A stretch of DNA of 64,000 nucleotides from Stenotrophomonas rhizophila (GTDB lineage Bacteria; Pseudomonadota; Gammaproteobacteria; Xanthomonadales; Xanthomonadaceae), in contig NZ_CP007597.1 in NCBI RefSeq assembly GCF_000661955.1, forward strand, positions 2,039,605 to 2,103,604, in the 5' to 3' direction. The notes beneath the pieces were generated by a model. It was not told where the DNA came from and did no database searches. It saw only the letters and a list, made by a program, of their open reading frames with translations. Within the stretch, counting starts at the first letter, position 1, and each line of letters starts with the position of its first letter. The position numbers and the translations under genes were made by a program. This document shows positions 17,980 to 26,866 of this stretch, one piece after another.

Positions 17980-18186
17980 TCAGCGGAGCCCGACCAACAG
18001 GAAACCAGACAGCGCGAAGAGCATGGCGAGCAGGACGGGGCTGATGGCCAGCAGTCGCTTCAGCGGTGATTGCCAGCCGGCGAATCGGCCCAGATAGCGG
18101 TAAACCGCTCGCACAAAGCCACAGCAGATCGCCATGACCAGCACGAAGTACACGATGTAAGTCCAGGTCCAGTTCACTCGATGCAT
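17980..18186 (-). CDS. Small two-helix membrane protein, unknown
   Basis: 68 residues on the minus strand, with two hydrophobic segments (about 7-28 and 42-66) joined by a basic loop (YRYLGRFAGWQSPLKR). The composition is unlike a chance frame, but the ribosome binding site is weak and no family is recognised. It could be a small toxin-immunity partner or the remnant of a larger membrane protein; it sits between the broken DUF6708-like copy and a complete one on its own strand. Confidence 0.45.
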   Translation of the reverse strand: MHRVNWTWTYIVYFVLVMAICCGFVRAVYRYLGRFAGWQSPLKRLLAISPVLLAMLFALSGFLLVGLR

Positions 18187-18279
18187 CCAGCTTCAGAGGG
18201 CGGCTAGAGTAAGCCGGACCGGTGCGAGCGTCGAGTGGACATGCAGGCCAAATGCGGGTGTTCCAGCCGCGTGGTCGCC

Positions 18280-19335
18280 TCAGCCAAACACCGCCCGCAG
18301 CATTTGCCGTGCCACCACTGACCAGGCGGCAACGCTGATCAGCGTGCACGCCCCACAGACAATGGCGACGGTGAGGGCGGCTTTTCGCCTGCCGCGCAGC
18401 TCGCCCGCCAACGCTGGCGTGATGGCGTAGGGCGACGCCCCGCTGCCGTGGCCAGTGGACACCCCCGCAAGCGATGCCGGCAGCGGCACCCGGGGCCTGA
18501 AGCGTGCGTACACCATTCGGAATACCTGGTCTGGCCAGAACGCGACCCAGACCAGTACCGCCAGGAGATGCTCTCCACTCCAGAAGGGCTGCCAGTTGTG
18601 ATCCCGCAACCCTTGGATGAACCCATGTGCGTCGCCACCCCCGGACAAGGGGCCAAATTCCAGCAGCGCTGACGTCCATGATCGCGGATTCACCACCGTC
18701 TGCATGGGGAGCGCTGTGGGCGCCTCATCCATGTAGCGGCGGATCAGCTCCCAGCTCTGCTGGCATGCCTCACGCCCCGGCATGGGGGCCTCCACAACGA
18801 AGCGCGCGCGCCAGGTCTGCGGGTCGTTCTTGAGGTACTCCACCAGTTCCAGCGCCACAAAGGGGCGTGAACCCAGTTGAGGCGGGCCGAAGCCAATTCG
18901 CACGTTCGGACGGACGTTGTCCCAATCAAGAACGAACGCCGTCTTGTTGGTGTAGTGGAAGATCTTGCGCTGCTTCCTGAGGAAGTAGACGTCGCTATGC
19001 TTGCTTCCAAAGCTGATGCGCCAGGCGAAGTAGGCGCCCGTAGCGCCACCGACGGCCAACAGTGCAGCCAGCGATACACTCAGTGCGCGCATGCCGAAAC
19101 TGTCCATCGAGTCGCTCAGCACCGAAACACCTGCGCCGATGCCCCCAAGCGAGATGATCACGCCCGCAATGGCGAAGAAGGGCATGATCGATTCGATGAC
19201 CGCTGCTGCGCCATCGTCGGACCACACCATCATTTCCTCGTCCAGGCGGATGATGTCCCGCATGCTGCCGGGCTCGGCGTTGCTGCGCAGCGGCAGCTCT
19301 CCTTCATGGATCTCCGGTGGCGGCGGTGTACTCAC
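18280..19335 (-). CDS. DUF6708-like membrane protein (fifth subtype, minus strand)
   Basis: 351 residues from a GTG at 19335, which has GAGG eight bases upstream; the frame is open to a TTG at 19392. Pro-rich N-terminus (STPPPPEIHEGELP), membrane segments at about 48-72 and 80-102, DVYFLRKQRKIFHYTNK (counterpart of YPVRFNRRTRMVHAY), LDWDNVRPNVRIGFGPP, SWELIRRYMDEAPTALPM, a hydrophobic stretch near 245-265 and a C-terminal membrane helix. The IRRYMDE segment places it in the same superfamily. It is the only complete member on the minus strand and closes the island at the border with the structural T6SS genes. Confidence 0.75.
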   Translation of the reverse strand: MSTPPPPEIHEGELPLRSNAEPGSMRDIIRLDEEMMVWSDDGAAAVIESIMPFFAIAGVIISLGGIGAGVSVLSDSMDSFGMRALSVSLAALLAVGGATGAYFAWRISFGSKHSDVYFLRKQRKIFHYTNKTAFVLDWDNVRPNVRIGFGPPQLGSRPFVALELVEYLKNDPQTWRARFVVEAPMPGREACQQSWELIRRYMDEAPTALPMQTVVNPRSWTSALLEFGPLSGGGDAHGFIQGLRDHNWQPFWSGEHLLAVLVWVAFWPDQVFRMVYARFRPRVPLPASLAGVSTGHGSGASPYAITPALAGELRGRRKAALTVAIVCGACTLISVAAWSVVARQMLRAVFG

Positions 19336-19420
19336 GGGTCGGGCCTCATTGCACGCACCGTCCTGAGCGCGCGGCGTCAGTAACTGGATCAAGCGCTGCG
19401 GCGACTGCCGCAGCGCGACC

Positions 19421-20281
19421 TCACATCGCCGGGCAGGCCGGGTCTTTGCCCGCAGCCGCGGCGCAGATCTTCTTGCGACAGTTCAGGCCGGCGGCCGACG
19501 TGGCGCTGCCGCAGCTGCGTAGCTTGGCCTGGATGTTGGACTTGGTGGACGCGGTGGCGTTGCGGCCGCTGATGTTGTCGAACACATTGTCGGCATCAGC
19601 GGCCTGCTTGCGTTCGTCGGCCTGGATCTGCGCGATCAGCGCGTCCATGGAATCCGGAGCGGCCTTGGCCTTCGGCTTGGGCTTGGCCTTTTCGTCTTCC
19701 TTGATGATGCCCATCAGCGTCCCCAGCAGGTTCTCGTCCCCCTTGGGCTTGTCGCGCGCGGTGCGTGCAGCCGCGGTGCCAGCGGCCGGTTTGCGCGCGG
19801 CCGCTGCAGCGGCAGGCGCAGCCGCCACCGCCGCGGCGGCGGCCGCAGGGTGAGCGCCCGGTGCGGGCTCTGCCGCAGCGCCGATACCTTCCAGCGGATC
19901 TGCCGCGGGCGCCGTGCCGTTGGCATCCACCGGAGCGTCGACAATGGTGGCGCCGCCAGGCGTGGACGCTGCCTCTGGCGCGGGTGCCGCAGGTGCGCTC
20001 GCTTCGGGTGGCAACGAGTACCCCATGGGTTCTTCGCTGCTGCCGGCAGACAGGCGCCATGCCGCGAACGCACCCAGCACCACGACTGCCGTTGCCAGCA
20101 GTGCCAGCCACAGCCATCGACGTGATCGGGTGCCTGGCGATGCGGCGGCGCGTGCAGCGCCGGCGACCGGGCGTCCTTCCATGTCTGCCAGGATGCGGCC
20201 CGTTGCCGGTGCCGCGTTCTTCGTCTGCGCTCCCCCTGAGAGCAGACTTGGTCGATTTATTCCGCCATTATTCAAGTGCAT
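19421..20281 (-). CDS. Membrane-anchored Ala/Pro-rich protein, unknown
   Basis: 286 residues. ATG 20281 is preferred because AAGGG lies five bases upstream; the open frame extends to 20362. One membrane helix at about 59-79 (LWLALLATAVVVLGAFAAW) follows a short cytoplasmic part with MEGRPVAGAARAA. Then a long Ala/Pro-rich periplasmic linker, a Lys-rich segment (DEKAKPKPKAKAA), and a C-terminal part with four cysteines (LRSCG, LNCRKKIC, DPACP) that could form two disulfides. No family is recognised. It is divergent from the M15 peptidase gene, with starts 95 bp apart, which suggests a shared control region and a role in the same T6SS cluster. Confidence 0.65.
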   Translation of the reverse strand: MHLNNGGINRPSLLSGGAQTKNAAPATGRILADMEGRPVAGAARAAASPGTRSRRWLWLALLATAVVVLGAFAAWRLSAGSSEEPMGYSLPPEASAPAAPAPEAASTPGGATIVDAPVDANGTAPAADPLEGIGAAAEPAPGAHPAAAAAAVAAAPAAAAAARKPAAGTAAARTARDKPKGDENLLGTLMGIIKEDEKAKPKPKAKAAPDSMDALIAQIQADERKQAADADNVFDNISGRNATASTKSNIQAKLRSCGSATSAAGLNCRKKICAAAAGKDPACPAM

Positions 20282-20376
20282 CCAGCCCTTGTTGGGTCGG
20301 CATCTGCCGAAAGCGAACCGCCCCATTCTAGTGACTGGGGCAGGACCGTCAACAACGAACAATACATGGAGGATCG

Positions 20377-21255
20377 GTGGTCGTCATTATCGGGGGAGCG
20401 GTGCTGCTGGTGCTGGTCATGGCCGCAGTCGGTTGGGTGCTGATGTTTCCGGAGTCGTTCGAACGCATCCAGGCCGCGCTGGGGCGCGTGTTCGGGCGGG
20501 TAGGGAATGCCGCCGGTCGTGCCGGGCGGCGGGTCTCGCAGCGCACCGACCGCCTGCAGGGTGGCGTGCGTGAAGAGCTGGGCGCGGCGCAGGGCGCGCT
20601 GCGCCGGCATTGGATGGTGCTCGCCGCGGCCGGCTTCCTGTTGCTGGTGCCGCCGGCGGTCATTCTGCTGACGCGGCAGAACGTGGTGCTTGATGAGTTT
20701 CGGGGCGATGACCTGTCCGAATCCGGCTCGATGGTCGCCCAGCTGCTCCGCGGTGAACGCCTGACCCCGCCCGCACCGCCGCCGCCGGAAGTCTTCACGA
20801 CCGAAGAAATCCGCAGGACGCGACCCGAAATTGTGACGGCCGACAGAAAATGGGGTCAGATTGACCCGGATCTGCAGCAGCGTGTGCTAGCCATCTATGA
20901 AGTAATGCGCCGACAATACGGCTATGAGATGGTGCTGGTGGAAGGCTATCGCAGCCCGGAACGCCAGGCAGAGCTGATGAGCGGCGGCAAGGCCACGCGC
21001 GCCGGTGCCTGGCAGAGCTGCCATCAGTACGGGCTGGGCGTGGACAGTGCGCCGATCCGTGACGGCAAGCTGCAATGGGACATGGGCGACCCATGGACCC
21101 GGCGCGGCTACTTCCTGTACGGCGAACTGGCCGAGCAGGCGGGGCTGGAGTGGGGCGGCAACTGGCGCAGCATCAAGGACTACGTGCACGTGGAGATGTC
21201 GCAGCAGTGCCGTGCGGCGCGTGCGGCGAAGAAAGCTGAATTGGCGAAAGGGTGA
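20377..21255 (+). CDS. M15-family peptidoglycan peptidase, membrane-anchored (TagX-like role)
   Basis: 292 residues from a GTG with GGAGG four bases upstream. A first hydrophobic segment (2-23) and a second (about 78-98) place the C-terminal domain in the periplasm. That domain shows M15/VanY motifs: LVEGYRSPERQAELMSGG, SCHQYGLGVDSAP with zinc ligands H216 and D223, and YVHVEM with H271. All expected ligands are present, so it should cleave peptide cross-bridges. In Acinetobacter the T6SS gene tagX encodes a VanY-type L,D-endopeptidase needed for apparatus assembly; the position beside PAAR and tssM suggests the same job here, as an inference. It is not a secreted effector by its anchor. Confidence 0.8.
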   Translation: MVVIIGGAVLLVLVMAAVGWVLMFPESFERIQAALGRVFGRVGNAAGRAGRRVSQRTDRLQGGVREELGAAQGALRRHWMVLAAAGFLLLVPPAVILLTRQNVVLDEFRGDDLSESGSMVAQLLRGERLTPPAPPPPEVFTTEEIRRTRPEIVTADRKWGQIDPDLQQRVLAIYEVMRRQYGYEMVLVEGYRSPERQAELMSGGKATRAGAWQSCHQYGLGVDSAPIRDGKLQWDMGDPWTRRGYFLYGELAEQAGLEWGGNWRSIKDYVHVEMSQQCRAARAAKKAELAKG

Positions 21256-21360
21256 TACTTTCATCAGTCAGCTGATATCGTTGGCAGACGATCCGGATCA
21301 GCCCCGGGTAGCGGGGGCGATGGAGTCGCCGGATGCGGAAGCAATCAAGGAGCATGATTG

Positions 21361-21621
21361 ATGTCACGACCATTCGTAGTTGTCGGGGATAAATTGAGTC
21401 ACGGCGGTAGCGTGGTCACTGGATCGGGACAGACCGATATCGGTGGCAAGCCGGTGGCCCGCATCGGCGACAACGCCGTGTGCGTGGCACATGGGCCGAC
21501 CACGATCGTCAGTGGCGATGCCACCGTGGTGGTCGACGGCAACCCGGTGGCGCGTGATGGGGACCGCACCGCATGCGGCGCCACCTTGATCGCATCACAG
21601 GGCACGACCGGCATCGGTTGA
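21361..21621 (+). CDS. PAAR-domain spike tip protein
   Basis: 86 residues; AAGGAG eight bases upstream of ATG 21361. The whole protein is one PAAR domain: MSRPFVVVGDKLSHGGSV, GGKPVARIGDNAVC, AHGPTTIVSGDATVVVDGNP, RDGDRTACGATLIASQ. PAAR proteins cap the VgrG trimer with a sharp metal-binding cone. There is no C-terminal toxin extension, so it acts as a structural or adaptor tip. It lies between the M15 peptidase and the unknown membrane protein in one direction of transcription. Confidence 0.93.
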   Translation: MSRPFVVVGDKLSHGGSVVTGSGQTDIGGKPVARIGDNAVCVAHGPTTIVSGDATVVVDGNPVARDGDRTACGATLIASQGTTGIG

Positions 21622-21680
21622 CGGGCAGCGCAGGTTTGAATCAGCAGGATGGCTTGATGACTCAGGGAGCAGGACGCTAG

Positions 21681-23105
21681 ATGTCCGGGATACTTGGGAA
21701 GGCGTTCTCGGTAATCGCGATCTTCGCGGTGGCATGGGGTGGCGCAATCTTCTATTGGCGCAGCACTGGCACGGTTCCGTCGGGCATGGAAATGCTCGCC
21801 TACCTGGGCCTGGTGCCCGTTGGCGTGAGCGGTGCCGGCTTCATGCTGCGCAACGCCGGGCGCAGCATGCTGGACAAGGCCGTGGATGCGGCCAGCAGCA
21901 GCGGCGACGCGAGTGCGACCAGCGCGCAGGCCGAGGCAATCACGACGCGGGCGGTGCCGTCGGTGGCGGTGCTGGGCGCAGACATGCGCCTGGGCGTGAT
22001 GCTCGAGGCCGATGCGTTGCTGGACATGGCCGCCGCGCCGCCGCGCCCGTCGCTGGATGCGCGCTTCCATGATCGCGACGGGCTGCCGTTGCTGATCAGT
22101 GCGGACAAGGACCTGGACGACACTGCGGTGCTGCAGGTGCAGATGCCGGGCTTCACCACCCGCGATGGCGAACGCCGCGCGATGACCCTGCTGGAACCGG
22201 TGGCCGATACCTTGATGGGCCAGGCGCTGCTGGCGCTGCCCGAACTGGAAGTGGCCGAGGAGCGGGTGATTGCCGGCCTGCGCCGCCGTGACGAGCAGGT
22301 GGTGGGGCAGGTGCTGACCATCGAATTGCTGGTGCCGGCCGACTGGTCGGCCTCACTGCGCACCTACTGCGCCGACTGGCTGTACGCGCGGGCGGTGTAC
22401 AACGGCCTGGACCCGCGCCGCTTCTCCATCAACGTGGCCGTCGCCAGCCAGGCGCTGGATGTCTGGTCGCGGCTGCAGCGTGTCACCGATGCGCTGGCCC
22501 AGGGCGAGCCGCGCTGGTACCTGCTGCTGTCGTGCAGTTCGGCGGTGGACCCCGGCACGATTGCCGCGTGGCTGGACAGCAACCGCATCCTGCACCGGCG
22601 CAACAAGGACGGGCAGATTCCAGGCGAAGGCGCCGCCGGGTTGCTGCTGGCCTCGTCGAGCCTGTCCGTCGCGCCCACCCCGCACCTGTGGCGCCCGCAC
22701 CGCATGGAACTGGCCGAAGGCCTGAGCAATGCCGAGTCGCGTCGCCAGGCCGAGGCATTGGGCCGCGCGATGCTGGCCGATGCCGCACTGGCGCCAGAGC
22801 GCGTGTGCTTTGCCCTGCACGATGCGGATCAGCGCAGCCAGGTGGCCGTGGAGGCCTGCGCCGCGGCGGTGGCCGCCAATCCCGATCTTGAACTCGACCA
22901 GCAGACGCTGGCCGTGCCGGTATGTGCCGGCGAGTTGGGCCCGGTGCTGCCGCTGGCGCTGCTGACCCTGGCCCATGCGCATGCCGCACGCGGCCAGAGC
23001 GCCGCACTGGTGCTGTCGGTGGGCGCGCCGGCCCAGCGCGTGGCCGCGATCATCGATATTCCCGTTTTGAACGACCCGTCGACCGACACTGTGTCGGCGG
23101 CATAA
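21681..23105 (+). CDS. T6SS-cluster membrane protein of unknown function
   Basis: 474 residues; AGGA six bases upstream. Two N-terminal membrane helices (about 8-27 and 38-57), then a large soluble part. Hits to a family cannot be named, but GQIPGEGAAGLLLASSSL (about 313-330) resembles the G-x-x-x-GEGA-x-x-L segment of beta-ketoacyl synthases and thiolase-fold proteins, and LLSCSSAVDPGTIAAWLD resembles a strand-helix of that fold. The catalytic Cys/His motifs were not found, so a degenerate structural use of the fold is possible. It is 14 bp upstream of tssM and likely co-transcribed, which suggests a part in the membrane complex or its control. Confidence 0.7.
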   Translation: MSGILGKAFSVIAIFAVAWGGAIFYWRSTGTVPSGMEMLAYLGLVPVGVSGAGFMLRNAGRSMLDKAVDAASSSGDASATSAQAEAITTRAVPSVAVLGADMRLGVMLEADALLDMAAAPPRPSLDARFHDRDGLPLLISADKDLDDTAVLQVQMPGFTTRDGERRAMTLLEPVADTLMGQALLALPELEVAEERVIAGLRRRDEQVVGQVLTIELLVPADWSASLRTYCADWLYARAVYNGLDPRRFSINVAVASQALDVWSRLQRVTDALAQGEPRWYLLLSCSSAVDPGTIAAWLDSNRILHRRNKDGQIPGEGAAGLLLASSSLSVAPTPHLWRPHRMELAEGLSNAESRRQAEALGRAMLADAALAPERVCFALHDADQRSQVAVEACAAAVAANPDLELDQQTLAVPVCAGELGPVLPLALLTLAHAHAARGQSAALVLSVGAPAQRVAAIIDIPVLNDPSTDTVSAA

Positions 23106-23119
23106 CCCTGGACGCCTAG

Positions 23120-26100
23120 ATGATGTTGAGTAATTTCAGGTACTTCCTCGGCGATTACCGCCTGTGGATGGTGATTGGCTTGATCGGTGCCGGTTCGTTG
23201 GCGTACTTCGGCGCGGCCGAAGCCCGCCAGATCGGCATCTGGGTGGCCATCGCATTGGCAGCGCTGCTGTTGCTGGCGCTGGTGGTGTGGGTGATCAAGC
23301 GCATCCTGGCCCGGCGTGCGGCCAAGCGCGTGGAGTCGATGGTGCAGACGCAGGCGGACCAGGCCGTCGCCGCCGCGCCCTCGGCCCAGCGTGCCGATAC
23401 CGAAGCGCTGCGCTCGCGCATGATGGAGGCGGTCAAGCAGATCAAGACCTCGCGCCTGGGCGTGCTCAAGGGCAAGGCGGCCCTGTACGAGCTGCCGTGG
23501 TACGTGATCATCGGCAACCCGGCGGCCGGCAAGAGCACCGCGATCCTGAACTCCGGGCTGCAGTTCCCGTTCGAGGACAATCGCAGCAATGTCATCCAGG
23601 GCATCGGCGGTACCCGAAACTGCGACTGGTACTTCACCACCACCGGTATCGTGCTCGATACTGCCGGCCGCTATTCGGTCAGCGTGGAAGACCGCATGGA
23701 GTGGCTCACCTTCCTGGGCCTGCTCAAGAAGAACCGACCGCGTGCGCCCATCAATGGCGTGATCATCGCGGTGAGCATTGCCGAGCTGTCCGGCAGCAAG
23801 CCCGAGTTCGCCATCGAACTGGCCAAGAACCTGCGCCAGCGCGTGCAGGAAATCACCGAGCGGCTGGAAGTGTTCGCGCCGGTCTACGTGCTGTTCACCA
23901 AGGCCGATCTGATCGCCGGGTTCAGCGAGTTCTTCCGCAGCCTGGATCCGTCCGAGCGCGAGAATGTGTGGGGCGCGACGCTGCCCTTCGACGTCCACGC
24001 GCAGGGCGATGCCCTGACGGCCTTTGATGCGCACTTCGACCAGCTGGCCGAAGGCATCAAGGAAATGAGCCTGTCGCACATGGCCATGCAGCGCGGGCGG
24101 GACGTCTCGCCGGGCCTGCTGACCCTGCCGCTGGAATTCGTGGGCATAAAGCCGGCGCTGCGTACCTTCATCGCCACGCTGTTCGAAGACAACCCGTTCC
24201 AGTTCAAGCCGGTGTTCCGTGGCTTCTACTTCAGCAGTGCGCTGCAGGAAGGCCACTCGGTGCACCACGCGTCCGATCGCGTGGGTCGCCAGTTCTCGCT
24301 GTCCTCGCGGGGGCACAACAGCGATGAAGCGCCGACCGGGCAGACCGCGTTCTTCCTGAAGGACCTGTTCCGCAAGGTCATCTTCTCCGACCGCGAGCTG
24401 GTCCGGCAGTACTCCAGCCCTCATCAGAACCGCCTGCGCTACGGCGTGTTCCTGGGCGCGGTGGGCGTGCTGGCACTGGCGCTGGGCCTGTGGACCTGGT
24501 CCTACACCACCAACGTGCAGCTGGTGAACAACGCGACCAAGGACCTGGAGCAGGCCGTCCGCGTGCAGAAGGATCGGGTGGACCTGAAGTCGCGCATCGA
24601 TGCGTTGCTGCTGCTGCAGGACCGCATGGAGCAGCTGGACCGGTACAAGAAGGAGGGTGGCATCACCACCAGTCTGGGCCTGTACCAGGGCGACAATATC
24701 CGCGCCAAGCTGATGAAGGAGTACTACCACGGCATGCAGCAGGTGATGCTGGATCCGACCGTGGCCAGCCTGGAAGGCTACCTGGGCCAGGTGGTGAACG
24801 AGCGCGAGAAGCTGGGGCAGGGTGGCCCGGTGGCCGCCGAAAGCGACGTGCTGTACCAGAACGCCTCGCCCACCAACACCAATGATGCCTACAACGCGCT
24901 CAAGACCTACCTGATGCTGGGCAACCGCAAGCAGGTGGAGGGCGCGCACCTGTCGCAGCAGCTCACCCTGTTCTGGCGCAACTGGCTGGACGCCAACCGC
25001 GGCCAGATGACGCGCGAGGAGATGGTGCGTGCGGCCGAGAAGCTGATGAACTTCTACGTGGCCCAGTCCGCCGACCCGGCGTGGCCGCAGGTGCAGAACA
25101 AGGTGACCCTGGTCAGCGACAGCCGCCAGGCACTGACCCGCGTGATGAAGGGCCAGCCGGCCATGCAGCGCGTGTTCGCGCAGATCAAGGCACGTGCCGC
25201 GGCACGCTTCCCGACGGTCACGGTGGATGCGTTGATCGGCAACGAGCGCAACGGCAGCCTGATCACCGGCAGCTACGCCATTTCCGGCGCGTTCTCGCGC
25301 AAGGCGTGGGAAGACTACGTCAAGGATGCGGTGAAGGAAGCCGCCAGCACCCAGCTGAGCACCACCGACTGGGTGCTGGGTACCACCGAGCAGAGCGACC
25401 TGTCGCTGGCCGGCAGCCCCGAGCACATCGCGCGTGAGCTGGTGACCCTGTACAAGCAGGAGTACGCCGCCGAGTGGACCAAGTTCCTGCAGGGCCTGAG
25501 CGTGGCCCAGTTCGACAGCTTCGATGAAGCCGCCGCGCGCATGAATGCCCTTGGCGATGCCAACAACTCGCCGCTGCGCACGCTGCTGGAGAAGATCAAC
25601 GAGCAGACCATCTGGGACAACCCGGCCGCCGAAGCGCGCTCGAAGAAGGCCAAGGGCGGGTTCGTGGCCTGGTTCCAGAAGACCATCCTGCGCAAGGACC
25701 CCGAAGCGGTGGCCCAGCAGCAGCCGGTGGGGCCGATCGGCAAGGCCTTCGAAGGCATCGCCAAGCTGACCACCAAGCGGGGCGACCAGCCGGCGGTGAT
25801 CGACGCCTACTTCGAGACCCTGGCCAAGCTGCGTGCGCGTCTGAACGCGATCAAGGGCCAGGGTGACCTGGGCGTGGGCACCCGCAAGCTGATGCAGGAC
25901 ACCTTCAGCAATGAAGGCTCCGAGCTGAGCACGGCGGTGGCGCTGGTGGACGAGCAGGTGCTGACCGGGCTGGACGCCGGCCAGCGCGAAGCGCTGCGTC
26001 CGCTGCTGCTGCGTCCGCTTACCCAGACCTTCATGGCGCTGGTGGAGCCGACCGAAGAAGAGGTCAACAAGAGCTGGACGGCGCAGGTGTACACGCCGTT

Positions 26101-26866
26101 CGCCGACCGCATCGGCAAGCAGTTCCCGTTCAACCTCAATTCTGACGTGGACGCTGCGCCGAGCGACATCGCCGCGATCTTCGGCGCCAGCGGCAGCATC
26201 GCCGCGTTCAACAAGGACCAGCTGGGTACGCTGGTGCTGCAGCGGGGCAACCTGCTGGAAGCGCGTCGCTGGGCGGGCATGGGCATCAATCTGTCGGCCG
26301 ATCTGGTCGCCAACTACGGCAACTGGGTCAGTGGCAGTGCAGCCGGTGCGGCCGCGCAGGACACCACCATCTTCGAGATCCTGCCGGCGCCGGCGACCGG
26401 CGCGCTGGAGTACACGATCGAGATCGATGGGCAGACGCTGCGCTACCGCAACACCCCGCCGCAGTGGACCACCATGCAGTACCCCAACGTGGGTCAGGTG
26501 CCGGGCGTGAAGATCACGGCCGTGGCGTCGGATGGTCGTACGGTGGAAGTGTTCAACGCACCGGGCAGCAACGGCTTCACCCGCCTCATGCGGGAAGGCT
26601 CGTTCGAGCGCCTGGAAGGCGGCAGCAGCCGCGTGACCTGGAAGGCCGACAACGTGGAAGTCACCGTAGAGATGCGCGTCGTACGCCGCGCGGGTGAGTC
26701 CTCCGGCGGCGGCGATTGGCAGCGCGGCGCGCAGTTGCCGGCCCGCGTGGCCGGTGGCGCAGCCCCGGCCACCGCCGCACCGGCGGCCCCGGGCACGGCT
26801 CCTGCCGCGGCACCTGCGCCGGCGGCAGCGCCGGCCCCGGCCCAACAGAGCGGAGGTTCGCGATGA
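23120..26866 (+). CDS. tssM: T6SS membrane complex protein TssM (IcmF)
   Basis: 1248 residues. TssM spans the inner membrane and periplasm and, with TssJ and TssL, anchors the secretion channel. Membrane helices at about 16-35 and 39-60; the cytoplasmic NTPase-like domain has an intact Walker A, GNPAAGKST (132-140), and GIVLDTAGRY as Walker B-like segment, so ATP/GTP binding is plausible (many TssM lack it). A third helix follows at about 436-460, then the long periplasmic part and an Ala/Pro-rich tail. The stop overlaps the tagF start by four bases (ATGA). tssJ and tssL are not in the window. Confidence 0.96.
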   Translation: MMLSNFRYFLGDYRLWMVIGLIGAGSLAYFGAAEARQIGIWVAIALAALLLLALVVWVIKRILARRAAKRVESMVQTQADQAVAAAPSAQRADTEALRSRMMEAVKQIKTSRLGVLKGKAALYELPWYVIIGNPAAGKSTAILNSGLQFPFEDNRSNVIQGIGGTRNCDWYFTTTGIVLDTAGRYSVSVEDRMEWLTFLGLLKKNRPRAPINGVIIAVSIAELSGSKPEFAIELAKNLRQRVQEITERLEVFAPVYVLFTKADLIAGFSEFFRSLDPSERENVWGATLPFDVHAQGDALTAFDAHFDQLAEGIKEMSLSHMAMQRGRDVSPGLLTLPLEFVGIKPALRTFIATLFEDNPFQFKPVFRGFYFSSALQEGHSVHHASDRVGRQFSLSSRGHNSDEAPTGQTAFFLKDLFRKVIFSDRELVRQYSSPHQNRLRYGVFLGAVGVLALALGLWTWSYTTNVQLVNNATKDLEQAVRVQKDRVDLKSRIDALLLLQDRMEQLDRYKKEGGITTSLGLYQGDNIRAKLMKEYYHGMQQVMLDPTVASLEGYLGQVVNEREKLGQGGPVAAESDVLYQNASPTNTNDAYNALKTYLMLGNRKQVEGAHLSQQLTLFWRNWLDANRGQMTREEMVRAAEKLMNFYVAQSADPAWPQVQNKVTLVSDSRQALTRVMKGQPAMQRVFAQIKARAAARFPTVTVDALIGNERNGSLITGSYAISGAFSRKAWEDYVKDAVKEAASTQLSTTDWVLGTTEQSDLSLAGSPEHIARELVTLYKQEYAAEWTKFLQGLSVAQFDSFDEAAARMNALGDANNSPLRTLLEKINEQTIWDNPAAEARSKKAKGGFVAWFQKTILRKDPEAVAQQQPVGPIGKAFEGIAKLTTKRGDQPAVIDAYFETLAKLRARLNAIKGQGDLGVGTRKLMQDTFSNEGSELSTAVALVDEQVLTGLDAGQREALRPLLLRPLTQTFMALVEPTEEEVNKSWTAQVYTPFADRIGKQFPFNLNSDVDAAPSDIAAIFGASGSIAAFNKDQLGTLVLQRGNLLEARRWAGMGINLSADLVANYGNWVSGSAAGAAAQDTTIFEILPAPATGALEYTIEIDGQTLRYRNTPPQWTTMQYPNVGQVPGVKITAVASDGRTVEVFNAPGSNGFTRLMREGSFERLEGGSSRVTWKADNVEVTVEMRVVRRAGESSGGGDWQRGAQLPARVAGGAAPATAAPAAPGTAPAAAPAPAAAPAPAQQSGGSR

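Noticed and set aside
17879..18679. Minus-strand frame of 266 codons overlapping the 18280 gene
   Set aside because: Different frame from the DUF6708-like gene, Trp/Arg-rich and without pattern.
22829..26845. Very long minus-strand frame (1338 codons) opposite tssM
   Set aside because: It is antisense to a clear TssM gene; its translation is rich in His, Arg and Gln with no family pattern, as expected from GC-rich codon bias on the opposite strand.
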